Of a DNA stretch of 64,000 nt, positions 10,078 through 20,087 are shown one piece after another. Positions within the stretch are counted from its first letter, which is position 1, and every line of letters begins with the position of its first letter. Both the position numbers and the translations under genes were made by a program. Location: positions 434,001 to 498,000 of the forward strand of contig NZ_CP067113.1 in assembly GCF_016615955.1 (NCBI RefSeq), read 5' to 3'. The DNA comes from Luteimonas sp. MC1750 (GTDB lineage: Bacteria; Pseudomonadota; Gammaproteobacteria; Xanthomonadales; Xanthomonadaceae). The notes beneath the pieces were generated by a model, which saw only the letters and a list, made by a program, of their open reading frames with translations, was not told where the DNA came from and ran no database searches.

Positions 10078-10191
10078 CCCGCCGTGGATGCAGGGGGGAT
10101 GACCAGAGCCGGCCATGGATGGCCGGCGGCCGGAACTGGGAGCAGGACAGCGAAGATTCCGGCTGGTCATCCCCCCTGCATCCGCGGCGGG
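10078..10191. repeat. About 114-bp inverted-repeat element, copy 3 (inverted core)
   Basis: The 29-bp arms 10078-10106 and 10163-10191 are almost fully complementary, with outer ends CCCGCCGTGGATGCAGGG and its near-complement. The core is the copy-1 core in the opposite orientation (CCGGCCATGGATGGCCGG first, then GCAGGAC). Confidence 0.8.
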
Positions 10192-10205
10192 CGCTGCATA
10201 GCAAG

Positions 10206-10231
10206 GCATCCCCCCCTGCATCCGCGGCGGG
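10206..10231. repeat. Solitary arm of the 114-bp repeat
   Basis: This stretch repeats the right arm of copy 3 (CCCCCCTGCATCCGCGG and flanks) immediately downstream of it, without core or partner arm. It is probably a remnant of a further copy or of slippage/excision. Confidence 0.6.
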
Positions 10232-10347
10232 CACCGCACACCCCGACCCCGCCCATGGAAGGGGGCGAAAGTCCGTGACGGGGGCGTATCGCCCGATCCC
10301 GGAGGCGATGCGACAATCCGCGGCTCCTGACCGAAACGACGAACCCC

Positions 10348-11259
10348 ATGGCCGGCGCCTCACTGCTCACCCTCCTCGACGACATCGCGACCCTGCTCGA
10401 CGACGTCTCGGTCCTGACCAAGGTGGCCGCCAAGAAGACCGCGGGCGTGATCGGCGACGACCTGGCGCTCAACGCGCAGCAGGTCGCTGGCGTGAAGGCC
10501 AATCGCGAGCTGCCGGTGGTCTGGGGCGTGTTCAAGGGATCGCTGGTCAACAAGCTGATCCTGGTGCCGGCGGCGCTGCTGATCAGCTGGCTGGTGCCGG
10601 TGCTGGTGGTGCCGCTGATGATGGTGGGCGGCGCCTACCTCTGCTACGAGGGCTTCGAGAAGGTGGTGGAGAAGCTCTTCCACCGCCACGAGAAGCCCGA
10701 CCCGGAGGCGCGCGCGCAGGCGGTGCTGGCTTCTGGCGAGACCCCGCGCGAGCTGGAGAAGAAGAAGATCCGCGGCGCGGTGCGCACCGATTTCATCCTC
10801 TCGGCCGAGATCATCGTGCTGTCGCTGGCGGTGGTGGCCGACGAGCCCCTGCTGACGCGCACGGTCTCGCTGTCGGTGATCGCGCTCGGCGTCACCCTGC
10901 TGATCTACGGCCTGGTGGCCGCGATCGTGAAGATGGACGACGTCGGCCTGTGGCTGGACAAGCGCGAGGGCGCGCTGGCGCCGCTGGGGCGTGGCCTGGT
11001 CTACGTGGCGCCGTGGCTGATGAAGACGCTCGGCGTCGTCGGCACCATCGCCATGTTCCTGGTGGGCGGCGGCATCTTCGTGCACAACATCGACGCCCTG
11101 CACCACGTGCTCGAGGTGCTGGAGGGCCGGGGCGTGCCCGCCTTCGTCGCGGATACCGGCATCAGCCTGGTCGTGGGCATCGTGGTCGGCGCGCTGGTCG
11201 CCGGCGCGGTCACGCTGGTGAACCGCGTGCGCGGCAAGCCCGCGGTCGCGGCGCACTGA
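10348..11259 (+). CDS. DUF808 (YedI-type) inner-membrane protein
   Basis: A 303-residue membrane protein. The N-terminus MAGASLLTLLDDIATLLDDV and the stretch KKTAGVIGDDLALNAQQV are hallmarks of the DUF808/YedI family. Several hydrophobic segments are visible: about residues 68-92 (LILVPAALLISWLVPVLVVPLMMVGG), 150-170, 175-195, 225-250 and 270-290. Family function is unknown. It starts a tight three-gene run: the next gene begins 3 bases after its stop and the third 8 bases after the second. Regulation is not evident. Confidence 0.85.
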   Translation: MAGASLLTLLDDIATLLDDVSVLTKVAAKKTAGVIGDDLALNAQQVAGVKANRELPVVWGVFKGSLVNKLILVPAALLISWLVPVLVVPLMMVGGAYLCYEGFEKVVEKLFHRHEKPDPEARAQAVLASGETPRELEKKKIRGAVRTDFILSAEIIVLSLAVVADEPLLTRTVSLSVIALGVTLLIYGLVAAIVKMDDVGLWLDKREGALAPLGRGLVYVAPWLMKTLGVVGTIAMFLVGGGIFVHNIDALHHVLEVLEGRGVPAFVADTGISLVVGIVVGALVAGAVTLVNRVRGKPAVAAH

Positions 11260-11262
11260 GTC

Positions 11263-12432
11263 GTGCGCGAAGGGGCAGGGCGCGCGGGGCGCGCCACGAT
11301 CGCACTGGCCGCCGGCGGCACCGGCGGGCACCTGTTCCCGGCCGAGGCCCTGGCGCGCGAGCTGCAGGCGCGCGGGCGCGAGGTCGTGCTCTACACGGAG
11401 GCCCGCGGCGCGCGTTTCACCCAGGCGCTCGAGGGCCTGCCGCACGTGGTGCTGCCGGCGCGCAGCCTGGCCGGCGGGCTCGGCGGCAAGCTGGCCGCGG
11501 CCGCGGTGATCGCGCGCGCCACGCTGTTGGCGCGGGTGGACATGAAGCGTCGCGGGGTCGGCCTGGTGGCGGGCTTCGGCGGCTATCCCAGCTTCGCCCC
11601 GGCGCTGGCCGGGCGCAGCCTGGGGCTTCCGCTGCTGCTGCATGAGCAGGGCTCGCGCCTGAGCCTCGCCAACCGCCAGCTGCTGCGCTTCGCCGACCGG
11701 GTGGCCACGTCCTTCGGTGGGCTGGAAGGGGTCGACGACGGCGCGCGCGCCACGCTGGTCGAAACCGGCAACCCGGTGCGCGCCGGCATCCTGGCCGCGG
11801 CGCGGGCGCCCTATCCGTCGCAGACCGGCGGGGCGCCGCTGCGCCTGCTGGTGGTCGGCGGAAGCCAGGGCGCCGCGGTGTTCGGGCGGGTGCTGCCGCC
11901 GGCGCTGGCGCTGCTGCCCGAAGGCCTGCGCGCGCGCCTGCGCCTGTCGCTGCAGTACCGCGGCGACGATGCCGCGGCGGTCGCCGCCCTGCTGCGCGAC
12001 GCCGGGATCGAGGCCGAGCTGGAGCCCTTCTTCGACGACATGGCCGCGCGCCTGCGCGACTCCCACCTCGTCATCACCCGCGCGGGTGCGACCACCATCG
12101 CCGACCTGCTGGTGGTCGGGCGCCCGGCGATCCTGGTGCCGATTCCCCAGGGCGGGTCGCGCGCCGAGCAACTGGGCAATGCCCAGGCGCTCGAACGCCT
12201 CGGCGCCGGCTGGTGCATGCGCGAGGACGCCGACGGCTTCACTGCCGAGGCGCTGGCGCAGCGCCTGCGCCAGCTGTTCGCGGATCCCTCGCAGCTCGCC
12301 GAGGCCGCGGCGGCCGCCTCGCGGCTGGGGCGACCCGACGCCGCCGCGCGCCTGGCCGACGCGGTGGAGGCGCTGCTCGCCGCAGGCGCGGAGCCGGGAC
12401 ACCGCGGCGACGTCGACCGGCGCGGGGACTGA
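11263..12432 (+). CDS. MurG-like GT28 glycosyltransferase outside the cell-division cluster
   Basis: A 389-residue GT-B protein with the MurG fingerprint: the N-terminal UDP/membrane loop AAGGTGGHLFPAEALARELQ, the HEQGSRLSLANR loop, and the C-terminal donor-binding region RAGATTIADLLVVGRPAILVP. MurG adds GlcNAc to lipid I in peptidoglycan synthesis. However, the chromosomal murG normally lies in the mraY-ftsW-murC cluster, which is not here. This copy is preceded by a DUF808 gene (3-base gap, GTG start) and followed by an FAD oxidoreductase gene. It may be the only MurG relocated, or a paralogue acting on another lipid-linked sugar. The HLFPAEALA form resembles alphaproteobacterial MurG. Confidence 0.8.
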   Translation: MREGAGRAGRATIALAAGGTGGHLFPAEALARELQARGREVVLYTEARGARFTQALEGLPHVVLPARSLAGGLGGKLAAAAVIARATLLARVDMKRRGVGLVAGFGGYPSFAPALAGRSLGLPLLLHEQGSRLSLANRQLLRFADRVATSFGGLEGVDDGARATLVETGNPVRAGILAAARAPYPSQTGGAPLRLLVVGGSQGAAVFGRVLPPALALLPEGLRARLRLSLQYRGDDAAAVAALLRDAGIEAELEPFFDDMAARLRDSHLVITRAGATTIADLLVVGRPAILVPIPQGGSRAEQLGNAQALERLGAGWCMREDADGFTAEALAQRLRQLFADPSQLAEAAAAASRLGRPDAAARLADAVEALLAAGAEPGHRGDVDRRGD

Positions 12433-12440
12433 CTCCAGCC

Positions 12441-14057
12441 GTGGGCACCACCGACGACGTCATCATCATCGGCGGCGGCCACAACGGCCTGGTCTGCGCC
12501 GCCTACCTGGCCGGTGCCGGACTGAAGGTGCGGGTGCTCGAGCGCCGCGGCATCGTGGGCGGCGCGGCGGTGACCGAGGAGTTCCATCCCGGCTTCCGCA
12601 ACTCGGTCGCCAGTTACACGGTGAGCCTGCTCAACCCGCGCGTGATCGCCGACCTGCGCCTGGCCGGACATGGCCTGCGCGTGGTCGAGCGGCCGTACTC
12701 GAACTTCCTGCCGCTGCCCGATGGCCGCGCCTTCCGGCTCGGCGGCGACCATGGCCTGGCCGAAGTCGCGCGCTGGTCGGCCCGCGACGCCGAGCGCCTG
12801 CCCCAGTACTACGCGATGCTGGAGCGCGTGGTCGCCGTGCTGCGCGAGCTGACCCTGCTGACGCCACCCAACGTGTCCGACGGCTTTGTGCTGGCCGACT
12901 GGCTGGCCTCGGCCACCGTCGCGCGGCGGCTCGGGCGGCTCGACATGCGCGGGCGGCGCGACCTGCTGGAGCTGTTCACCAGGTCCGCGGGCGACCTGCT
13001 CGACCACTGGTTCGAATCCGGGCCACTGAAGGCCGCCCTGGGCTGGGATTCGGTGGTCGGCAACTTCGCCAGCCCGTACACGCCGGGCTCGGCCTATGTC
13101 CTGCTGCACCACGTGTTCGGCGAGGTCAACGGCAAGCCCGGCGCCTGGGGCCACGCCATCGGCGGCATGGGCGCGATCACCCAGGCCATGGCCGCCGAGT
13201 GCGCGGCCCGCGGGGTGGTGGTCGAGACCGGCGCCGAGGTCGCGCAGGTGCTGGTGGAAGGCGGCCGCGCCGTGGGCGTGGCGCTGGCCGACGGCCGCGC
13301 GCTGCGCGCGAAGGCGGTGGCGGGCAACATCAATCCGAAGCTGCTCTACACCGCGCTGGTCCCGCGCGAGCACCTCGACGAGGACACCGCGCAGCGCTTC
13401 GCGCGCTACCGCTGCGGCTCCGGCACCTTCCGCATGAACGTGGCGCTGTCCGAGCTCCCCGACTTCACCGCGGCGCCGGGCACGGCGCTGCAGCCGCACC
13501 ACCAGAGCGGGATCCTGGTCGGGCACTCGCTGCGCTATTTCGAGCAGGCCTATTTCGATGCGAAGTCCAAGGAGCACAACGCCGGATGGGCGCGCGCGCC
13601 GATCGTCGAACTGGTCATTTCCTCGACCCTCGACGACACCCTGGCGCCGCCCGGCCAGCACGTTGCCAGCCTGTTCTGCCAGCACGTGCACCCGGACGTC
13701 GACGGCGGCTGGGACGCGCACCGGGACACCGTGGCGCGGCTGATGATCGACACCGTCGACGCGGTCGCGCCCAACTTCCGCGCCAGCGTGCTCGGCTACG
13801 AGGCGCTGTCGCCGCTCGACCTGGAGCGGCGTTTCGGCCTGGTCGGGGGCGACATCTTCCATGGCGCCCTGGGGCTGGACCAGCTGTTCTCGGCCCGCCC
13901 GGTGCTGGGCCAGGGCAACTATCGCGGCGCGCTCCCGGGCCTCTACCTGTGCGGCTCGGGCACCCATCCCGGTGGCGGCGTGACCGGATTGCCGGGGCGC
14001 AACGCGGCCCGCGAGATCGCGCGCGACTTCGGGCGCAGGCTGCCCGTCGGCACTTGA
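12441..14057 (+). CDS. FAD-dependent oxidoreductase, phytoene-desaturase/PYROXD2 family
   Basis: A 538-residue flavoprotein. The N-terminal Rossmann motif VIIIGGGHNGLVCAAYLAGA binds FAD, and the segment GGAAVTEEFHPGFRNSVASY is characteristic of the PYROXD2-like branch of the phytoene desaturase superfamily. A C-terminal FAD-contact motif is present (LYLCGSGTHPGGGVTGLPGRNAA). The GTG start at 12441 is placed directly before the Rossmann motif and 8 bases after the preceding stop. No crt genes lie nearby, so carotenoid synthesis is not implied; the substrate is unknown. It is the last gene of the DUF808 - MurG-like - oxidoreductase run, with a terminator at 14156-14191. Confidence 0.85.
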   Translation: MGTTDDVIIIGGGHNGLVCAAYLAGAGLKVRVLERRGIVGGAAVTEEFHPGFRNSVASYTVSLLNPRVIADLRLAGHGLRVVERPYSNFLPLPDGRAFRLGGDHGLAEVARWSARDAERLPQYYAMLERVVAVLRELTLLTPPNVSDGFVLADWLASATVARRLGRLDMRGRRDLLELFTRSAGDLLDHWFESGPLKAALGWDSVVGNFASPYTPGSAYVLLHHVFGEVNGKPGAWGHAIGGMGAITQAMAAECAARGVVVETGAEVAQVLVEGGRAVGVALADGRALRAKAVAGNINPKLLYTALVPREHLDEDTAQRFARYRCGSGTFRMNVALSELPDFTAAPGTALQPHHQSGILVGHSLRYFEQAYFDAKSKEHNAGWARAPIVELVISSTLDDTLAPPGQHVASLFCQHVHPDVDGGWDAHRDTVARLMIDTVDAVAPNFRASVLGYEALSPLDLERRFGLVGGDIFHGALGLDQLFSARPVLGQGNYRGALPGLYLCGSGTHPGGGVTGLPGRNAAREIARDFGRRLPVGT

Positions 14058-14155
14058 CGAATGCTGTACCGGCCAGTCTCGTTTTGCGCTGCAGCGTGCA
14101 AGTTGCATAACGCTTCCTTCACGATCGATCCGCACCCGACGTGGGGGAGGGAGCA

Positions 14156-14191
14156 AAGCCCGGAGCGGTCCGCCGCTCCGGGCTTTTTTTT
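14156..14191 (+). terminator. Strong Rho-independent terminator upstream of glnE
   Basis: A perfect 13-bp stem AAGCCCGGAGCGG / CCGCTCCGGGCTT (14156-14168 and 14173-14185) with a TCCG loop leads into eight T (14184-14191). It ends transcription from the oxidoreductase operon, or from a short RNA starting near 14118 (see findings). Confidence 0.93.
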
Positions 14192-14209
14192 GCCTGCCAC
14201 AATCGGCGC

Positions 14210-17035
14210 ATGAGCCCGACCCCGGATCCTGTCGACGCCGCCGCGCTGTCGAGTGACCTCGACGCCCACGTGTCCCGCCTGCTGGAGCGCCTGCCCGCCG
14301 ACGCGGTCGCGCGGGCTGGAGACGCGCTGCGCCGGGTCGCCGAGGCCAGCGATTTCGCGCTGGAGGTCTTCGCCCGCCAGCCGGCGGCGCTGGAGGCCCT
14401 GGTCGACGACCCGTCGGCGATGCCGGCCCCGCCGCAGCTCGATCCGGCGGCGCCGGACGACTGGCCGGGGCAGCTGCGCCGCTGGCGCACCGCCTGCTCG
14501 GCACGCATGGTCTGGCGGGACGTCGAAGGCCTGGACGAGGTCGGCGCCACCCTGGCCGGCAGCACCCGGCTGGCGGAGGACTGCTTGCAGCTGGCGCTGG
14601 CGGCGCTGGAGGGCGGGTTCGCCGTGCGCCACGGTCACGTCCGCGACGCCAGCGGCGCGCCCGTCCGCCTGGTGGTGTTCGCGCTCGGCAAGCTGGGCGG
14701 CGGCGAGCTCAACTTCAGCTCCGACATCGACCTGGTCTACGCCTACGAGGCCGCCGGCGACAGCGACGGGCCGCGGCCGCTGGCCGCCGAGGAGTACTTC
14801 GCGCGCCTGGGCCGGGCGCTGGCCAAGCTGCTCGACGAGCCCACGGTCGACGGCTTCTGCCACCGGGTCGACCTGCGCCTGCGGCCCTTCGGCAACGCCG
14901 GCCGGGTGGCGCTGAGCTTCGCGGCGATGGAGCAGTACTTCCAGCGCGAGGGCCGGGACTGGGAGCGGTACGCCTGGCAGAAGGCGCGCCCGGTGGCCGG
15001 CGACCTCGAGGCCGGCGAGCGCTTCCTCGCCTCGCTGCGGCCGTTCGTCTACCGCCGCTACCTGGACTACGGGGCGCTGGCCGGCCTGCGCGAGATGAAG
15101 GCGGCGATTGCCGCCGAGGTCGCGCGCCAGGAGCTGGCCGACGACATCAAGCGCGGGGCCGGCGGCATCCGCGAGATCGAGTTCCTGGTGCAGGCCCTGC
15201 AGCTGGTCCGCGGCGGACGCGAGCCCGCGCTGCGCGGCCGCCGGCTGCTGCCGATGCTCGAGGCGCTGCGCGTCGCGCGGCAGGTCGAGGCCGGCGCCGC
15301 CGGCGAGCTGGCGGCGTCCTACCTGTTCCTGCGCCGGGTCGAGAACCGCCTGCAGATGCTGCGTGACGCGCAGACCCATGTCCTGCCCGACGCGCCGCTC
15401 GACCGCCTGCGCATCGCCCGCGGCCTGGGCCATGGCGACTGGGGTGCGTTCCTCGCCAGCCTGGCGCCGGTGCGCGCGCGGGTGGCCGCGGAGTTCGGGG
15501 CCCTGCTGGCGCAGCGTGACGACGCCCATGCCGGCGTGAGCAGCGACGTCGCCAGCTACTGGCGCGCGCTGCCCGAGGGCGGCGACGCCGGCGTGCTGGC
15601 CGCGGCCGGCTTCGGCGACCCGGGCGAGGTCGACGCCGCGCTGCGCGACTTCGCCCGCTCGCCCAGCGTGCGCGACCTGTCGGACGCCGCGCGCGCCCGG
15701 CTCGACCGGGTCATGCCGGTGATGCTGCAGGCCAGCGCGCCGGCCGACCGTCCGCTGCAGGCGGTGCGCCGGCTGCTGGCACTGCTGCACAACATCCTGC
15801 GGCGTGCGAGCTACCTGGCCCTGCTCGACGAGCAGCCGGCGGCCCTGTCGCGCCTGACCGACCTGGTCACCCGCAGCGCCTTCCTCGCCGAGCGCGTCGC
15901 GGCGCATCCGCTGCTGCTCGACGAACTGCTCGACCTGCGCGTGGAGGGCCCGATGCCCGGGCGCGGGCAGATCGAGGCGGCCTGCGCCGCGGCGCTGCAG
16001 CGCGACGACATCGAGGGCGCGCTGTTCGCGCTCAACGAGACCCGCCAGGCGCTGAGCTTCCGCGTCGCGCTGGCCACGCTCGACGGCCGCCTCGCCGCGG
16101 TCGACAGTGCGCGCCAGCTGGCCTGGCTGGCCGACGGCGTGGTCGCCGCGGTGGTCGAGCTGGCGCGGCGCGAGATGCAGGCCGCGCACGGCCTGGTGCC
16201 CGATGCGCCGTTCGCGGTGATCGGCTACGGCAGCCTGGGCGGCGAGGAGCTGGGCATCGGCTCCGACCTCGACCTGGTGTTCCTGTACGACGCGCCGGGC
16301 GACGCGCAGTCCGACGGGCCGCGGCCGCTGGAGGCGCAGCGCTGGTTCGCGCGCCTGGCGCAGAAGATCGTGCTGCTGCTCGGCACGACCACCGGTGCCG
16401 GACGGCTGTACGAGGTCGACGTGCGCCTGCGCCCGGATGGCGGCAGCGGACTGCTGGTGTCGTCGCTCGCGGCCTACGGCGAGTACCAGCGCGAGCGCGC
16501 CTGGACCTGGGAGCACCAGGCGCTGGTGCGCGCGCGCTGCGTGGCCGGCGACGCCGGCCTGGGTGCCGCGTTCGAGGCGGTGCGCGCGGCGGCGCTGGCG
16601 CGCCCGCGCGATGTGGCGACGCTGGCGGCCGACGTCTCGGGCATGCGTGCGCGGATGCGCGCGAGCCTGGACCGCGGGGACGCCGCGATGTTCGACCTCA
16701 AGCAGGGCGAGGGCGGCCTGGTCGACCTGGAATTCCTGCTGCAGGCCCTGGTGCTGGGTGGCGCGGCCGGGCAGCCGCGTCTGCTGCAGCCGCGGGCCAC
16801 GCCGGCGCTGCTGGAGGCGTGCCGGGACATCGGGCGGCTGGATGCAGCCTGCGCCGACGCGCTGTGCGCGGCCCACGCGCGGCTGGTGGCCTTGGGGCTG
16901 GAGCGCACGCTCGACCGGCGCGCGCGCCTGGTGCCGGTGGACAGCGAGGGCCTGGACGCGGCACGCGTGGCGATCCGCGCTGCGTTCGCGGCGGCGGGCC
17001 TCGCGCCCGCCGCGGGCATCACGCCGCTGGACTAG
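14210..17035 (+). CDS. glnE: Bifunctional glutamine synthetase adenylyltransferase/deadenylylase
   Basis: A 941-residue enzyme, of normal GlnE length, that reversibly adenylylates glutamine synthetase in response to PII and glutamine. It has two nucleotidyltransferase halves: [18 protein letters not shown] (about residues 163-180) for deadenylylation and [18 protein letters not shown] (about 677-694) for adenylylation, each followed by a GlnD PII-uridylyltransferase-type helical domain. A CACAAT -10-like box ends 6 bases before the ATG at 14210 and no ribosome-binding site is visible, suggesting a leaderless mRNA. The 3' end overlaps purC by 17 bases, convergent. Confidence 0.97.
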   Translation: MSPTPDPVDAAALSSDLDAHVSRLLERLPADAVARAGDALRRVAEASDFALEVFARQPAALEALVDDPSAMPAPPQLDPAAPDDWPGQLRRWRTACSARMVWRDVEGLDEVGATLAGSTRLAEDCLQLALAALEGGFAVRHGHVRDASGAPVRLVVFALGKLGGGELNFSSDIDLVYAYEAAGDSDGPRPLAAEEYFARLGRALAKLLDEPTVDGFCHRVDLRLRPFGNAGRVALSFAAMEQYFQREGRDWERYAWQKARPVAGDLEAGERFLASLRPFVYRRYLDYGALAGLREMKAAIAAEVARQELADDIKRGAGGIREIEFLVQALQLVRGGREPALRGRRLLPMLEALRVARQVEAGAAGELAASYLFLRRVENRLQMLRDAQTHVLPDAPLDRLRIARGLGHGDWGAFLASLAPVRARVAAEFGALLAQRDDAHAGVSSDVASYWRALPEGGDAGVLAAAGFGDPGEVDAALRDFARSPSVRDLSDAARARLDRVMPVMLQASAPADRPLQAVRRLLALLHNILRRASYLALLDEQPAALSRLTDLVTRSAFLAERVAAHPLLLDELLDLRVEGPMPGRGQIEAACAAALQRDDIEGALFALNETRQALSFRVALATLDGRLAAVDSARQLAWLADGVVAAVVELARREMQAAHGLVPDAPFAVIGYGSLGGEELGIGSDLDLVFLYDAPGDAQSDGPRPLEAQRWFARLAQKIVLLLGTTTGAGRLYEVDVRLRPDGGSGLLVSSLAAYGEYQRERAWTWEHQALVRARCVAGDAGLGAAFEAVRAAALARPRDVATLAADVSGMRARMRASLDRGDAAMFDLKQGEGGLVDLEFLLQALVLGGAAGQPRLLQPRATPALLEACRDIGRLDAACADALCAAHARLVALGLERTLDRRARLVPVDSEGLDAARVAIRAAFAAAGLAPAAGITPLD

Positions 17036-17957
17036 CCTCGCCGGCGCCGATCCCGGCCAGGCGCTGCAGGGCCTCGGCGTATTTCGCGCGCGTGCGCTCG
17101 ATGACCTCGGGCGGCAGGCGCGGACCGGGCGCGGTCTTGTCCCAGTCCTGGGTCTCCAGCCAGTCGCGCACGAACTGCTTGTCGTAGCTCGGCGGGCTGG
17201 TGCCGACCTCGTAGGCATCCGCCGGCCAGTAGCGCGAGGAGTCCGGGGTCAGCATCTCGTCCATCACGTACAGGCGGCCGTCGGCATCGGTGCCGAACTC
17301 GAACTTGGTGTCGGCAAGGATGATCCCGCGCGCGGCCGCGAACTCCGCCGCGAAGGCGTAGAGCCGCAGCGTCGCGTCGCGGACCTGCTCGGCCAGTTCG
17401 GCGCCGATGGTCCGCACCATGGTGTCGAAGTCGATGTTCTCGTCGTGGTCGCCGACGGCGGCCTTGGTCGAGGGGGTGAAGATCGGCTGGGGCAGCTTCT
17501 CCGCCTGGCGCAGGCCGTCGGGCAGCGCGATGCCGCTCACGCGCCCGGTGCGCTGGTAATCCTTCCAGCCGCTGCCGATGAGGTAGCCGCGGGCGATCGC
17601 CTCGACCGGCACCGGCTTCAGGCGCCGGGTGACCACGGCGCGCAGGCGGTAGGGCTCCGGATCCACGCCGTCGGGCAGCACCGATGCCACGTCGATGCCG
17701 GTGAGGTGGTTGCGCACCAGGTGCTCGGTGCGGTCGAACCAGAAGTTCGACACCTGGCAGAGCATCTCGCCCTTGCCGGGGATGGCGTCGGGCAGCACGA
17801 CGTCGAAGGCGCTGAGGCGGTCGGTCGCGACCATCAGCAGCAGCGGGCCGAACGCCTCGGGACCGGAACCGGACGGGAGCGCGTACACATCGCGGACCTT
17901 GCCGCGGTGGAGCAGTTCGAGCCCGGGCAGGTGGGCTTCGAGCAGGGTCGTTGCCAT
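17019..17957 (-). CDS. purC: Phosphoribosylaminoimidazole-succinocarboxamide (SAICAR) synthase
   Basis: A 312-residue protein of the long, eukaryote-like/proteobacterial SAICAR synthetase type. It condenses CAIR with aspartate using ATP in purine synthesis. Motifs seen are [13 protein letters not shown] (the KVRD/Y nucleotide loop), [38 protein letters not shown] and [10 protein letters not shown]...[12 protein letters not shown]. The ATG at 17957 is followed by the canonical N-terminus. A TACAAT -10-like box is present about 30 bases upstream on the minus strand. It is convergent with glnE, overlapping by 17 bases. Confidence 0.97.
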   Translation of the reverse strand: MATTLLEAHLPGLELLHRGKVRDVYALPSGSGPEAFGPLLLMVATDRLSAFDVVLPDAIPGKGEMLCQVSNFWFDRTEHLVRNHLTGIDVASVLPDGVDPEPYRLRAVVTRRLKPVPVEAIARGYLIGSGWKDYQRTGRVSGIALPDGLRQAEKLPQPIFTPSTKAAVGDHDENIDFDTMVRTIGAELAEQVRDATLRLYAFAAEFAAARGIILADTKFEFGTDADGRLYVMDEMLTPDSSRYWPADAYEVGTSPPSYDKQFVRDWLETQDWDKTAPGPRLPPEVIERTRAKYAEALQRLAGIGAGEASPAA

Positions 17958-18036
17958 GGGTCGTCTTGGAGCCGTCGGGGGGGCATTGTAGCGATGCACG
18001 GCCAGGCGTGCGGGCGGCCACGGTAGAATCGCGCGC

Positions 18037-18366
18037 ATGAAGCGATGGTATGGAAAGGTCCTGGGGTTCATCGCCGGCTGGCTGCTGATGCGCCACCCGG
18101 CGGGCGGCCTGATCGGGCTGCTCATCGGGCACGCCTTCGACAGCGACTGGTTCCGGGTCGCCGGCAACGACGCGTACACGGTGCTGGGGCTGGAGCGCGA
18201 CGCCAGCGACACCGAGCTCGACCTCGCCTACCGGCGGCTGATGGCGCAGTACCATCCCGACCGCATGGCGGGCGCGGCGCCCGAGCTGCTCGACCAGGCG
18301 CAGAAGCGCGCCGCCGAGATCAACCGCGCCTACGACCGCATCCGCAAGGCCCGCGGCCGCCGCTAG
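18037..18366 (+). CDS. Small membrane-anchored J-domain protein (DjlA-like)
   Basis: A 109-residue protein with an N-terminal hydrophobic/glycine-rich segment ([27 protein letters not shown]) and a C-terminal J domain (about residues 45-105) carrying the diagnostic HPD tripeptide in [10 protein letters not shown]-domain proteins stimulate DnaK ATPase; DjlA-type ones do so at the inner membrane. It lacks the TerB-like domain of full-length DjlA, so it is a minimal version. A TAGAAT box at 18024-18029 ends 7 bases before the ATG, again suggesting a leaderless mRNA. It is upstream of rpe but separated by 81 bases. Confidence 0.9.
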   Translation: MKRWYGKVLGFIAGWLLMRHPAGGLIGLLIGHAFDSDWFRVAGNDAYTVLGLERDASDTELDLAYRRLMAQYHPDRMAGAAPELLDQAQKRAAEINRAYDRIRKARGRR

Positions 18367-18447
18367 GCCAACGCCTGTCCCGCCCCTGACGCCCGCCGCA
18401 GCGGGCGGCGCGGCGCCCAACTCCCCCGTGTCCAACGCGAGCCCACC

Positions 18448-19134
18448 ATGCAGCCCACCGTCATCGCCCCCTCCATCCTCTCGGCGGACTTCGCCCGCCT
18501 CGGCGAGGAGGTCGACAACGTGCTCGCGGCCGGCGCCGACTGGGTGCACTTCGACGTGATGGACAACCATTACGTGCCCAACCTCACCATCGGCCCGCTC
18601 GTGTGCTCGGCGCTGCGCAAGCACGGCGTGACCGCGCCGATCGACGTGCACCTGATGGTCTCGCCGGTGGACCGCATCGTCGGCGATTTCGCCGAGGCCG
18701 GCGCCACCCTGATCAGCTTCCATCCCGAAGCCAGTTCGCACGTGCACCGCACCATCCAGCTGATCCGCGCCGCCGGCTGCCAGCCCGGCCTGGTGCTTAA
18801 TCCGGCGACGCCGGTCGACGTGCTCGACTACGTGCTGGACGAGCTCGACCTGGTGCTGCTGATGTCGGTCAATCCCGGCTTCGGCGGCCAGGCCTTCATT
18901 CCCTCGGCGCTGGACAAGCTGCGCAAGGTACGCGAGCGCATCGACGCCAGCGGGCGCGCGGTGCGCCTGGAGATCGACGGGGGGGTGAAGCCCGACAACA
19001 TCGGCGCGATCGCCGCCGCCGGTGCCGACACCTTCGTCGCCGGCTCGGCGATCTTCGGCAAGCCCGACTACGCCGCGGTGATCGAGGCCATGCGCGCCGA
19101 AGCCGCGCGCGCCTGCGCGGCCGGGGGCGCGTGA
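18448..19134 (+). CDS. rpe: Ribulose-phosphate 3-epimerase
   Basis: A 228-residue TIM-barrel enzyme that interconverts ribulose-5-phosphate and xylulose-5-phosphate in the pentose phosphate pathway. Motifs: [16 protein letters not shown] at the N-terminus, [17 protein letters not shown] (metal-binding His/Asp), [24 protein letters not shown] and [10 protein letters not shown] (catalytic Asp and phosphate site). Length is normal. Its stop overlaps the start of the yegS-like gene (GTGA), and that gene overlaps trpE (ATGA), so rpe-yegS-trpE are translationally chained. Confidence 0.98.
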   Translation: MQPTVIAPSILSADFARLGEEVDNVLAAGADWVHFDVMDNHYVPNLTIGPLVCSALRKHGVTAPIDVHLMVSPVDRIVGDFAEAGATLISFHPEASSHVHRTIQLIRAAGCQPGLVLNPATPVDVLDYVLDELDLVLLMSVNPGFGGQAFIPSALDKLRKVRERIDASGRAVRLEIDGGVKPDNIGAIAAAGADTFVAGSAIFGKPDYAAVIEAMRAEAARACAAGGA

Positions 19135-20087
19135 GCGCGCCGCCGCGCTGGCGGCTGGTGCTCAACGGCAAATCGGCCGGCGACGACGCACTGCGCGACG
19201 CGGTGCACGCGATGCGCGACCGCGGCGTGGTGCTGGACGTGCGGGTGACCTGGGAAGAGGGTGACGCCGCGCGCGAGGTGGAGGATGCGATCGCCAGCGG
19301 CGTGCAGGCCATCGTCGCCGCCGGCGGCGACGGCACGCTGAGCGAGGTCGCGGCGGCGCTGGCCGGTCGCGACGCCGATGCCTGGGCGCTGCCTGCGCTG
19401 GGCCTGGTGCCGCTGGGTACGGCGAACGACTTCGCCTCGGCCGCCGGACTGCCGCCCGATGCGCTGGCCGCGCTGGAGCTGGTGCTGTCGCAGCCGGCCC
19501 GGCCGATCGACCTGCTGCGCCTGGACGTCGCCGGGACATCGCACTGGGCCGCCAACCTCGCCAGCGGCGGGTTCGGGACCCAGGTCACCCAGGAGACCGA
19601 CGACGGCCTGAAGAAGCTGCTTGGCGGCCTCGCCTACCTGGTGACGGGACTCGCGCAGCTGGGCCGGATCGAGCCGGTCGCCGCGCGGCTGCGTGGCCCG
19701 GGATTCGCGTGGGAGGGCGAGTTCATCGCGCTGGGCATCGGCAACGGGCGCCAGGCCGGCGGCGGACAGGCGCTGTGCCCGGATGCGCTGATCGACGACG
19801 GCCTGCTCGACCTGACCATCGTGCCGACGCTCGAAGGCGAGGTCGCGGCGACGATGGGCACCCTGATCGCCGAAGGCCGGCATGCCGCGCTCGAGCGCGT
19901 GGCGGTGCGCGCGCGCCTGCCGTGGGTCGAGATCGAGGCGCGCGAACCGATCGTGCTCAACCTGGATGGCGAGCCGGTGGAGTCCGCCCGCTTCCGCATC
20001 GAGGTGGCCGCGCAACGGCTGCGCATGCACCTGCCGGCGGGCTGCGCGCTGCTCGATGGCGATGGATCTGCGAAGCTTGCCGGATGA
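19131..20087 (+). CDS. yegS: Lipid kinase, YegS/diacylglycerol kinase family
   Basis: A 318-residue protein of the DAGK catalytic family. It has the nucleotide-binding motif [16 protein letters not shown] and the [18 protein letters not shown] segment conserved in YegS-type lipid kinases, which phosphorylate phosphatidylglycerol or diacylglycerol at the membrane. A C-terminal beta-rich domain includes the Asp of [11 protein letters not shown]. The GTG start overlaps the rpe stop and its TGA overlaps the trpE start. Its presence between rpe and trpE seems positional rather than functional. The substrate cannot be fixed from sequence. Confidence 0.92.
   Translation: MSAPPRWRLVLNGKSAGDDALRDAVHAMRDRGVVLDVRVTWEEGDAAREVEDAIASGVQAIVAAGGDGTLSEVAAALAGRDADAWALPALGLVPLGTANDFASAAGLPPDALAALELVLSQPARPIDLLRLDVAGTSHWAANLASGGFGTQVTQETDDGLKKLLGGLAYLVTGLAQLGRIEPVAARLRGPGFAWEGEFIALGIGNGRQAGGGQALCPDALIDDGLLDLTIVPTLEGEVAATMGTLIAEGRHAALERVAVRARLPWVEIEAREPIVLNLDGEPVESARFRIEVAAQRLRMHLPAGCALLDGDGSAKLAG

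Noticed and set aside
12441..14057. FAD oxidoreductase as a carotenoid phytoene desaturase (crtI)
   Set aside because: Motifs fit the PYROXD2-like branch better and no crtB, crtE or other carotenoid gene is nearby.
11811..14504. 897-codon open frame on the minus strand opposite the MurG-like and FAD oxidoreductase genes
   Set aside because: It is antisense to two genes with clear motifs, has Arg/Gln/Pro/Ala-rich text without any domain, and no ribosome-binding site. It is a GC-rich shadow frame.
13943..17218. 1091-codon open frame on the minus strand opposite glnE
   Set aside because: It has no recognisable motif and is antisense to a fully conserved GlnE. High GC content removes stop codons from this frame.
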